From Falciphora oryzae (taxonomy: Eukaryota > Ascomycota > Sordariomycetes > Magnaporthales > Magnaporthaceae): a stretch of DNA of 64,000 nucleotides. Below the pieces are notes generated by a model. The model saw only the letters and a list, made by a program, of their open reading frames with translations. It searched no databases and was not told the origin of the DNA. The translations under genes were made by a program, and so were the position numbers. Shown in pieces: positions 33,674 through 43,859 of this stretch. Every line of letters begins with the position of its first letter. Within the stretch, counting starts at the first letter, position 1. The stretch spans positions 184,624 to 248,623 of the forward strand of contig JNVV01000007.1 in assembly GCA_000733355.1 (NCBI GenBank), written 5' to 3'.

Positions 33674-35305
33674 CTAGAAGTCGGGGCCAAGCCGGTTGGC
33701 GAGCTGCTTCCTGGTCTCCTCGTTCACGGCGTCGGGGGTGGCGGTGGCGGCGATCTTGACGACGCGGCCCTCGCGCTCGTAGTGGTCGACGACGGGCATG
33801 CTGGTCTCGACAAAGGTGCGGAAGCGCTTGCGGATGCTCTCGGCGTTGTCGTCGGCGCGTCCGCTGGTCTTGCCGCGGTCGAGCAGGCGGCGCTCCATCT
33901 CCTCCTCGGGGCAGTCGTAGAACAGGACGAACTTTGCGGGGCAGACGGCCTCCTCGAACTTGAAGGCCTGGTCCATCTTGCGCGGGAAGCCGTCGATGAG
34001 GAAGCGGGGGCTCTTCTTCCCGGCCCCGGAGCGCATCGCCTCGGCCATCGCGTTCTCGAGCAGCTGGATCGTCACCTCCATGGGCACGATCTTGCCGTTG
34101 CGGATGTAGTCCTTGATGAGCTCGCCGAACTCGGACCCCGGCCGCTCCTGCTCGGCGCGCAGCAGGTCGCCGGCCGACAGGTGCGTGAAGCCGTACTGCT
34201 CGACCAGGCGCGCGCACTGGGTGCCCTTGCCGGCCCCCGGCCCGCCGAGCACGAAGATGACGGTCACGTCGTCGCCGGAAAAGGTCGGCGTCGACTTGGT
34301 CGCGGCGGGCAGCCGGCCCGCCTTCTTGGCCTCCTCGATCGAGGGCATGTCTATTTTGTGGGGGAGGAGCGGGAGAGAGTGGAAGGTTTGAACAGTCAGA
34401 CAGCGAGAACCAAGCAAGCGCAACGTGTGGAGGATGAACGCAGAGGGCTGATTCGTGTGGTGGTTCTTCTAGGCAAATGCCTCGAGGGACGAAGAGATAT
34501 CGCCTAGAAGGTGTGTAGGGGTTGTTGGACAAAGCGATGACCATGCGCCAGCCAGTGAAGGGCCGACAAGAGTCGCAATGCTATAGTGTGTGTGCGCGCG
34601 CGGTGTCGGCCGTCGTGAATGGCTACACGCCACGAGGCGTGCCTAGCGTCGCCATGACGTAGCGGTGTGGTGCACGTTACAGCTGGCAGCTGGCACCTAG
34701 CTTGCACCTCTGCACGACTTCCTTGAAGCACATGCTCCATGCCACAGGCGCCTCCCGCTCCCTCTCCCGTGGACTCCTTTTGTTTTCCAGCCCCCCCAAC
34801 ACCCTCGGCTTGCCGCCCAATTGCACCACAATCACACGCGAGCTGGCCCGTCCAACTATGGAGGGGCTAAAAATATCTGAGGGAAGGGTGGTGGGCGGGG
34901 GATGACCAGATAGCTCCGTGGTAGGTGCCGCCAGCAATTTGGAAGTTCTGGCGACCGGCAGTTGGATGCAGAAAGTGTGGACTCACCTTTCTCGTTCCTC
35001 TGGTTGACCAGCATTATGTACGAGCCGCTCGAGAGCGCAATGACGACGAGGAAAGGCCAGAACTTGATCCCGTTTTGCGACGGAGGAGGAGGAGGCGGCG
35101 GCGGCGGCGGAGCCGAGCTGTAGGGCCTGCTGCATCGTTGCACTGCACCGGCGGCCCGGGCCTGAAGCCCATTGCGGCTGCTGCTGCTGCTGGCCACGCA
35201 GCGCTGCTGGAGAGGCCGAGCCGCGGTGGTCCGCAGCGTAGGCGCAATGTGTGTCCGCGCCAGCTGCCGCCAGAGGGAGCGCGGCATCGACGCCCGGGCA
35301 GCCAT
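33674..35305 (-). CDS. URA6: UMP/CMP kinase Ura6 with N-terminal targeting exon
   Basis: Proposed exons on the minus strand are 35305-34987 and 34350-33674, separated by a 636-nt intron (GTGAGT donor, ATAG acceptor). The joint keeps frame and gives [13 protein letters not shown]. The catalytic exon has the P-loop GGPGAGKGT (142-150), [23 protein letters not shown] and the LID segment [15 protein letters not shown]; these identify UMP/CMP kinase rather than adenylate kinase. It phosphorylates UMP and CMP with ATP. Exon 1 encodes a basic presequence-like start ([16 protein letters not shown]), a polyproline run and one transmembrane segment ([18 protein letters not shown]). Exon 2 has its own ATG (34348) immediately after the acceptor, so a shorter soluble form is possible. 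The full form is 331 residues. Confidence is high for the enzyme and moderate for exon 1 belonging to it. Confidence 0.83.
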
Positions 35306-36338
35306 TTCGATTCCGACGATCCCCGCTGGGATTGTCTGCGCTCGGGTTCGGATCGGGGGGGAGAGGAGGAGGAGGTTTGCGGTCGGATGGTTCGTTTCTG
35401 GTCTAAGATCTCGGGCGTCTCGGGTTGGCAGCTTCGACTTTCTCGGATGACACTTTGAGAGGAAAAAAGGAGAAGAAAAAAAGGGTGTAAGTTACAGCTG
35501 TTCGTTCTGGGTCGCGTACTCACGCTCCGCCGACTCGTTCAAGCATCCATTCGGGAGCAGGGATTGGATTGTTTATCGGGTGCCCCTGGAAGTTTATCGT
35601 CCATCCCGGTCGATCTGGCCACCGCTTCTTGCGCTCCACAACTGAAGCCACGGTGCTTGAACGGACCTAACCCGAGCACCAGGCATCCCACGAGAATGCA
35701 CCTCCTAGACTATCTCCCGTGCTTTGGGCAGACCCTCCACGTGAACGCCACCGGACAACGCCCTACCGTGTATGGACTGCCAGAATGACGTGACTCGACA
35801 CGGGCAAAGAAAATGTCCAAATCAGTAACCCGAGAAAGAGAGGAAGTCCAGGTTAGTACCAGTTACCACCAGCTGTCAGGGTGGACCAACAAAGATGGAG
35901 AGACAGGTTTATTTCGTCTCTATCAACGGCGGTATAGCTTCTACCAAGCCAGGCTACCCAGACCGTGTTGGTCAAAACGAAACCCATTCTTGCCATACTA
36001 TACATATATTCGTCTGCATTAATAGATTGTGGAAACCTCCCAGCCATTTGCCTCCCACACGCCTTCATTTGAGGCCCTATCTGCATCGTCGCCCGAGATA
36101 ACGCCATTGTGGTATAAATAGAGAATAAGAATAAGCCCCATGGAAAGAAAGGGGTTAAAAAAAAAAAAGTTCAGCTCCGCTGCACATAGGAGAGAAGGGG
36201 TTCTAGAAGTGAGAGGAAAGAAACAAAAGAAAATGTAAAATGTCAAAATATTTGAGGCGATGAGGCCAGGTCATGGCTCCTCGATTTTATTTTCGGCACC
36301 ACCCCACCTAAACCAACGACCAGGCTCGGCAGAGTGCT
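35306..36338. other. Intergenic: URA6 promoter / end of HAM-8-like gene
   Basis: 1.03 kb between two minus-strand genes. An A-rich stretch lies at about 36157-36168. No gene was recognised. Confidence 0.5.
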
Positions 36339-37932
36339 TTACCTGAACGTGGACTGGCTGGGAGGCGGGCTCTTGATCACCGCGTCGGCGTATGCGCCAG
36401 GGATTGGCACAGCGTCGTACTGGACCTCGCCTGGCGCTTGTGGTGCGGCAGCGGGAGCGGGGAAGCTGTTTGCGGGGCCGGCTGTTGACGACGATGGCGA
36501 GTCGAAGCCGTTTTGTGCCGCCTTGGGCGTGGCCGACGGGGCCTTGCTCGGCGGCGCCTGGAGCTTGAAAGTCTGGGCCGGCGCCGAGGGGGCAAACGAC
36601 GACTGCGGCTCCGGCATGGGCCTGCCGCCGGGAGTGAAGGGCGACGCCTCCTCGATATCTCCGAGAGAGCGGTAGGCCTGAGGAGGGAATCGTGGGGACA
36701 TGGCGTACTGAGAGAAGGCGGGAGACTTGGGACCGAAGCCAGGAGTGTTGGGCGCAGACTGGGTGCGGAGCTGGGCCAAGTACAGGTCGGAACGAGCCTT
36801 GTCGCGGCTGTCCATGGACTTGTGGAGCTTGCGCTTCGAGTAGTAACGGTAGAAGACGATGCTGTAGAGGATGATGGCGATGACCTCAATCACGATCTCG
36901 ATCATGATGCAGACCAGAGTCCAGTTCTGAATGGCACACGGTTAGCCAATCTGCCCAACTGAGATATCGTAGACAGACAGCGGTTGGTATCTCAACATAC
37001 CTGAAGACGGCACAGCAGCGCGTAGTCGACCTTGTCGTCGTAGAGGTCTGACCTGTGGTTCTGCACACAGGACCAGCCCCACATGTCTTGGTTTCCACTG
37101 TTGCTCCGTTGGCTCTGGAAGACGGCGGCGGCGATGACCCACATGACCATGCTGAAGATGAACCAGCCGACGGCGAAGAGCGTGTAGTAGACTCCGACCT
37201 TCTCAGCCCGTCGATGTCCGCCACGGCAGTAGGCCCAGAAGACGGCAACGCAGATGCAGAGCGAGATGCAGGCGACGGTGAGAACGAGGATCTGCGGCCA
37301 CGGGTTCGTCGTGGTCGACCAGGAGGGCATGCCGTTCTGCGTCGGCAGGCTCCGGGTGGCGTTGAAGATGGTGAAGGTCGTCGAGATCATGGCCAGGATG
37401 ATCAGGCTGCAGCTGAAGTTAACTCCGCGGAGCGCAAACTTGGCCATGCGCACTCGGGTTTTGATTTTCTGCAGGCCGCGTGTTAGCCACTTGCTTCCTG
37501 TTGAGGGGTTTGGAGGTGCCATACCAGGTCCTTCGCTTGCATCTTGTCCGTCGATGCTTCTCTCCTCTCCAAGATCTGCTCCTCCCTGAAGGTCGGGCTC
37601 AGGGGGTTGTCGAACTTGCGCGCGGGCATCCCCGGCGTCTTCATCGCGCTCTTGAGCGGCGACTTCGGGGTCATGGGGACGGCGGTAGGCTCGTTGTTGA
37701 TGTAACCGAATCCCATATCGGAAGGCTGTGCCTGGGCCCGGTAAGCCTTCTCATCATCGAACGGCTTCTTCCCAGTCTCCTCGATGGGAGAGTGGATCGA
37801 GGTAGCCTCGGCGAAGCGAGGAGTCCTCGGGTGCTTGAGGGACGATGTCGACGACGACGAGTCGGTCGAGGTCTTCCGGACAGGAGTGAGGTTCAGGGCG
37901 GCGGGCCGCTTCTTCTCGTCGCCGAACACCAT
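36339..37932 (-). CDS. ham-8: Four-TM membrane protein, hyphal anastomosis-8 (HAM-8)-like
   Basis: Three exons on the minus strand: 37932-37525, 37468-37001 and 36926-36339. Introns are 56 and 74 nt, both with GTATG donors, GGCTAAC branches and CAG acceptors, and all joints are phase 0. The product is 487 residues. A cytosolic Ser/Pro-rich N-terminus (1-150) has possible phosphosites (TPKSPLKSAMKTP). Four membrane segments follow at about 152-174, 194-216, 228-253 and 295-318, with a Cys-containing loop between the last two. The tail is long, Pro/Ala-rich and cytosolic. The sequence resembles fungal proteins named after Neurospora HAM-8, needed for hyphal fusion upstream of the MAP-kinase pathways. 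That name comes from memory of the family, and 'MARVEL-like tetraspan protein' is the safer description. Confidence 0.75.
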
Positions 37933-40900
37933 GGTGACGGGCGTGTTGGTACTGAGACGGAAAAGGAAAGTAAGGCGCAAGAAGTGCCAGACTTCTGTTG
38001 GGCACAAGTGGGAATGGTTATATGGGATGAAGCCCCAAGACAGTAGCCGAGGGCATGCAGGTCAAAGTGCTTGCGAGGCGCCGCTGTTCAGAAGGAGAAA
38101 TGAGAGACCAGCTGTCGAGGAAGCGGAAAGATCCAAGAATGGATACCACTTGGGGGGGAGGCCAATGGTTTTGAGTAGGCGCTGGAAACCCCAGGGCGAT
38201 ATAATTTGGCCTCGTGGTTGGCCCCTCTGCATGCGCCGGGTTAGTGGGCGGACAAGACGGCGAGCGAGCAATGGGAGTGCGTACCCTGGACAAGGGGGGT
38301 CGAGTCTGGCTCCCGGCGGCAGGAGCTGATAGGGCAGCTGGCTGGACTCCCAATACTAGTCGAGCGAAAATAGACGCCCGAGCAAGTGACGGGGTGGCGT
38401 CTGGGAATTACACAGGCGGGCCCTCTCTGCACGATCGGCCCAGGGCCGGCGCGTGGTGTTGCGAGTCTGAGGTGCGTCGGCGGTTGTGCTTTCGATGCGG
38501 TCTCTGCGAGGCGCCGCCAACTCTTGTTCCCCGATGGCCAGCCCACTCGTTGGTCTAGTTCCGAAGCTCTTGCGGTCGCACGAAACTGTCGTGGAAACGA
38601 GGAGAGGGTCTGGGGGAGGGAGAGGAGGATGCAGACGTGGGAGGGATATTCCAGCTATACAACTACCTGGATAAGGCGTCCTTCGAGCGGGCTGCCAACA
38701 GAGACAGCCGAAAGGAGGGGTTGGCCCGGAGGTGCGTGAGATTTTTCGCGAGTGAGCAATGTACCCTCTCGGCACGCATGTAAGGTGCTCAAAATATCCA
38801 TCACTGCTGCCCTCCCCCGTCGCCCACGATCCTAAGCGGATCAACGGGTGGTGCGCGCGGGTCGCCCACCCTCCCTTTCCGTCCTAGCACCTCTCTTCTG
38901 GGGCCTAGGAGGCAGGAGTGGCAGGTGCCTCGACGAGGTCAGGCACTGGGCGCCCGCCGTCTGCCGCCCCAGCTGGGAGCGTGCCATACCGGGACCGCCA
39001 TCTGCAGGCGCGAGGCACTGATTGGGCCTGGTCGCCGTGGCACTCGTCGTCGGCTCCGCTGTGATAGGCCGGCCGCCTGCATCAAGCTGGCCCGGCAGGG
39101 GGTTGGAGGGTGGGATTTGCCCAGCGGCCAGCGGCAAGAGCTGCAGTTTGCGCAAGAAAAGGCCTCGACAGCCGGACTCGACGGAGGAGGGCGCCTGCAA
39201 TCCTGGCTCAGTTACCGCCCTCTGCAGGTGATCGGCCCCTAGACCCTGGTCGTGTGCTCCACCTTTAATCGGCGATTCCGCCAATCCCTGCGGCCGGCGC
39301 AACCCCAGCCTGCCAGTCTGAGCTGCGCGAGCTGCTGATAGGCTGCTGTAGAAAACGAGTTTGGAAGGTTTTTGAGAGGCCCAGCCAATGGCAGTCGTGG
39401 GATCGTGTGACGGCCTGCATGAGGCCGCTTTAGCCTGGCGGCAAGCGACTAATCCTGGCTCACACCCGAGCGAGCGGCCCCCAGCACTGACAAACAGAAC
39501 GTGGGAGACGGGCACGCGGGTGGCACCATTCGAGGAGGGGGAGGGAGAGGAAGAAGCTTGGACAGGTGGAGATGACCCTCTGTGACAGGATTGGGACGAA
39601 GTTGGATTCGAGGGCAAGCTGTTGGCTGGATGCAGTGACGCGGCCATCGGGCAGTCATCCGGACGACCGTATGTACACCGGAGGGATGGCGAGCGAGGCA
39701 GGCACTATGACATTCTGGAAGCCAGCCAGAGGCGCACACGCGGCGGCTGCAGTGCGGGAGTTTTCTTAGTGCAATCCCTCGTCCCGATCATCACATCAAC
39801 CGTCGCCACATCGGCGCTGCGAGTGCGAGGCAGGCTCGCAGGCAGGCTCGTAGGAAATCCGAAAGGCCCAGGCCCATATTTGGCTCCATGGTCACGATTG
39901 ATGACGGGAGGGGCACGAATTCCCCGAATAGAAATAATCCACAACAAAAACGAGTCTGACTGCGGAGGTGAGCGCTGACGCTGTGCTCGCCGGGCTGTGG
40001 AGCGAAGAATGAGGTATGGCACCTTCGCGGTCCTGGTTGGTACCTGAGTTGTCGCCAGCATAAGACCAGCCCAGTTGCCCGGATGGACCCTAAAAAAGCA
40101 GCGACAGACAGGTGGAGCTGCCCTGATTTTGGCATCCTCAATCAATATTTCCCCGAGCCTCGGACGATGCGAGCTCGTTATAAGAGCCCGTCTCCACCCC
40201 CTCGCTATGTGACGACTATTTCCGTTCAATAAAGATGCATGTGTCGCCCTAGTTGCAATCTGGTTGAATTTGAGATTTGGTCGACGTGGTGGATGGATGG
40301 GTGAGTGACCAAGCCTCCTGGAAATGGAAGGTTTGTGCGGTGCGTGTGTTAGCTCCCACTTTCACTTTCGAGCTCAATCACCCATTGGCCCACCGCTCGC
40401 CTTCACAAGCGGTGAGAATGCGACCTCACCCACCCACACACCCGACCTGACGACATTTGTGCGCCGTGCTCCGCACATGCGGGCTAGCTCCTCCGGCTGC
40501 AACTATATTTAGACTTATACCGAAGAACCTATCCAAACCATGCGGGATAAACGGCCGTGCCTTGCCGTCCGGACTTGACCCCGTGGGTATCGTCCTCCTG
40601 CCGCACCACCATTCATCTCCCGACACAAGTCGGGCGTTCCCGGTCTGGGCCACATGGGAGTGCCGGCTACTCAGACACTCCCGATTTTGACGGGATTCCG
40701 ATGCAGTGAAACAGAGTCACGTTTGCGAGAACATCTTGGGGGGCTTGTGAGGTATCTGTACTTTTCCAGAAACAGGACCCTTTATTGACTATATAGGTTG
40801 TTGCTCTGTGTGCGTAATCTGGGGGTGAGTCTTGGTGTTGCTGGCGTCCGGTGTCTACCTACCTAGCTAGCTGACCTAGCGATAGCTCATGTTTGTTTGC

Positions 40901-41810
40901 TTGTTCTTTTACAGTGATGAAAAAAAAGTATTGTCTCCACGACCGAGGTTCTGGTGATGAGTTGAACTCTCGTGTAGAAACGCTGTGTAGGTTAGGACCT
41001 GGCAACGGAGTCTCTTACATCCAAGGGAAGGACGGCTGGGTTGGCGAGATTCTGCTGTTTCTGATCTGGTACAGGATATGAGGTTACAGAATGTTCCTTT
41101 CATGAACTCCATGGTATTAGCCCCAAAATCGATGGGCATCAAAGGAGCAGCACTCTGGGTCCTCGAACAATGCTGTATCGGTCGGTGATGCCAAGGACCG
41201 AACAAGCCAACGGAACCTTTAGGAAAAGGCGGTCGAGATCTGTGGAAGCAGGGCCTGCACATGATCTGGCACCGAGCCCTGCCATCCCGCATCCCGGAGA
41301 CCGGCACGGAGTGTTTTCTCTTCCGTGGCTGGCTCCGTCCCGCGCGAGCTTGCGGGCAAGGAGCGGGGGCACGGGTTCGGGCGGGGCGCCCGGCAGCGGG
41401 ATGAGCTCTTATCGATGGGTTATCGAGGGCTTATCAAGGAACGCAAAGTTGAATGCAAGAGGTGGTGAGGTACATCCCCCCACTGTAGGTTGGGCGGGCA
41501 GACCGGAGGTACCAAGGTACCCCGCAAATCGGGTTGTCCTCCCATTGAGTCATGGAACGAGCAACTCGAGGCTGCACACCAAAATTTCCAAATGGCGGCG
41601 ATACTCCAAAATCTTGGTCGAGACTGAACCTACGAGCCACGACACCCAAACCCATCCACCAGGCATCAAAAGGCACCCACACGAGGCCAACGACACGCTC
41701 GTCAGCCGCAAAGCCCAGACGCCAGCCTGAGTTCATCCGCCGTCGACCTTGTCCCTTCCCCCATAAACCCCCGGCGCAAAGCAAGTCGCGAATTCTACCC
41801 CACCATCGCC
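37933..41810. other. Longest gap: 3.9 kb divergent intergenic region
   Basis: No gene is supported between the HAM-8-like gene (-) and eIF2-gamma (+). The 38.0-39.9 kb part is GC-rich, and its open frames (up to 268 codons, minus strand 38841-39647) overlap others on the opposite strand and lack recognisable domains. The 40-41.5 kb part is more AT-rich and has no long frame. No tRNA-like B box was found by eye. A lineage-specific gene with small exons, or a noncoding RNA, cannot be excluded. Confidence 0.45.
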
Positions 41811-43511
41811 ATGGCTACCAACGGCGACAAGTTTGGCAACGACGTGGAGTCCGAGTCCGACTCTGGCCCCGACTCCCCCACCCTCGAGGCCCAGGACCTC
41901 TCCGACAACGATGTCGACGAGAAGCCGCTCAAGTCGGCGCTGAAGAAGACGGCCCCGCCCCCTCCAGTCCAGCGGCCCGAGCTGCCGCCGCAAACAGACC
42001 CCAAGGACCTCGACGTCAGCACACTGAACCCCTTGACTCCCGAGATTATCGCGAGGCAAGCAACCATCAACATCGGCACCATCGGCCATGTCGCCCACGG
42101 AAAGTCCACCGTCGTCAAGGCCATCTCGGGCGTCCAGACGGTCCGCTTCAAGAACGAGCTGATCCGTAACATTACCATCAAGTTGGGTTATGCCAACGCC
42201 AAGATCTACAAGTGCGACAACCCGGCGTGCCCTCGGCCCAGCGCCTTCCGGAGCTACAAGAGTGAGAAGGAGGTCGACCCCCCTTGCGAGAGGGACGGCT
42301 GCGAGGGAACCTATCGCCTGCTCAGACATGTCTCGTAAGTCTGGCTCGGGGCACTCGCTGCCTTATCCCGTACTGTCGTGGCCATCGCGCGTGCGCATTT
42401 TCTGACGCTATCCCCGTCGTGCCATAGTTTCGTCGACTGCCCCGGTCACGATATTCTCATGAGCACCATGTTGTCAGGAGCCGCCGTCATGGACGCCGCC
42501 CTCCTCCTGATCGCCGGCAACGAGTCCTGCCCCCAACCCCAGACCTCTGAGCATCTTGCTGCCATCGAGATCATGAAGCTCGAGAACATCATCATTCTCC
42601 AGAACAAGGTCGACCTGATGCGGGAAGAGGCCGCCCAGCAGCACTACCAGTCGATCCTGAAGTTCATCCGCGGTACCGTTGCTGGAAAGTCGCCTATCAT
42701 CCCCATCTCGGCCCAGCTGAAGTTCAACATTGATGCCGTCGTTGAGGCTATCGTCAACACCGTCCCCGTCCCTCCTAGGGATTTTTCGATGGACCCCCAG
42801 ATGATCGTTATCCGCTCCTTCGACGTCAACAAGCCCGGTGCTGAGATTGACGAGCTCAAGGGTGGTGTTGCCGGTGGCAGTATCCTCCACGGTATTCTGA
42901 AGCTCGGCGACGAGATCGAGATTAGGCCAGGCATCGTTACCCGTGACGACAAGGGCGACCTCCAGTGCACCCCGATTTTCAGCCGCATTGTTTCTCTGAA
43001 CTCGGAAGCCAACGACCTCAAGTACGCTGTGCCTGGTGGTCTTATCGGCGTCGGCACGCGCATCGACCCCACCCTTTGCAGAGCCGACCGTCTGGTTGGC
43101 CACGTGCTTGGCCTCAAAGGTCGTCTTCCTGACATCTACAGCGAGATCGAGGTCAATTTCTACCTGCTCCGCAGGCTGCTTGGTGTGAGAACCGCCGATG
43201 GAAAGCAGGCCAAGGTCGAGAAGCTAGCCAAGAACGAAGTCATCATGGTCAACATCGGCTCGACGTCCACCGGTGCCAAGGTCTCTGCCATCAAGAAGGA
43301 TGCCGCGAAGCTGATCCTCACCAGCCCTGCATGCACAAATATCGGCGAGAAGGTTGCCCTGAGTCGTCGCATTGAGAAGCACTGGCGTCTCATTGGGTGG
43401 GCTACTATTGCTGCGTGCGTACTCTCCCTCATTTTTATGCCGAACTCATTATCTGAGGGCCACTGACGCTAACTTGTCTCTAGGGGTAAAACACTCGAGC
43501 CGACGGCCTAG
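41811..43511 (+). CDS. GCD11: Translation initiation factor eIF2 subunit gamma
   Basis: Three exons: 41811-42334, 42428-43414 and 43484-43511. Introns are 93 and 69 nt. The last exon is only 28 nt and encodes the conserved end GKTLEPTA. The product is 512 residues. An acidic N-terminal extension precedes the GTPase domain: G1 [10 protein letters not shown], switch region with the cysteine-containing zinc-knuckle-like loop ([11 protein letters not shown] and CERDGC), G3 [10 protein letters not shown] and G4 NKVDL. The beta-barrel domains II and III follow. eIF2-gamma is the core of the eIF2 heterotrimer that carries initiator Met-tRNA to the 40S subunit in a GTP-dependent way. The second donor could also be placed at 43419, but only 43415 restores the conserved C-terminus. 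Confidence 0.95.
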
Positions 43512-43859
43512 GTTGGGTCTGCTTAAACAGGGTATGGTGTAATGGGAACGCGTCAAATAAAAGCATTCGGGGTACGCACTTTCTGCATTTCAATGAATGA
43601 GCAGGGAAAAAAAGCCCGTTGTCCGGAATCTCCACGAGTAGTCTGCCTAGGCTGAGGCATGCGATAGCAGTTGGACTCATGAAGGGGCCACACATAGAGA
43701 TGCATCCCCTCTTGAGTTTTCAAGCTTTCAGTAACCTTCTCGGTCCACTGTTCAGTATCTCAGTCTGCGCCACGGACAGCAGCCGGGATATTTTGACTGG
43801 TAGGAAACAATAGGAGAACTGGACTCCAAGTACCCGACGACATTTGATTGTTGACTGCC
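43512..43859. other. Convergent 3' region eIF2-gamma / Laa2-like
   Basis: 348 bases between two stop codons, presumably both 3' UTRs. Nothing else is seen. Confidence 0.6.

Noticed and set aside
38841..39647. 268-codon open frame on the minus strand in the large gap
   Set aside because: It lacks domains and has a random-looking Pro/Ser/Arg composition. Frames on the opposite strand over the same bases are also open, as expected in GC-rich noncoding DNA.
43419..43483. Alternative donor GTACTC for the last eIF2-gamma intron
   Set aside because: It gives an early stop and loses the conserved LEPTA end, which donor 43415 restores.
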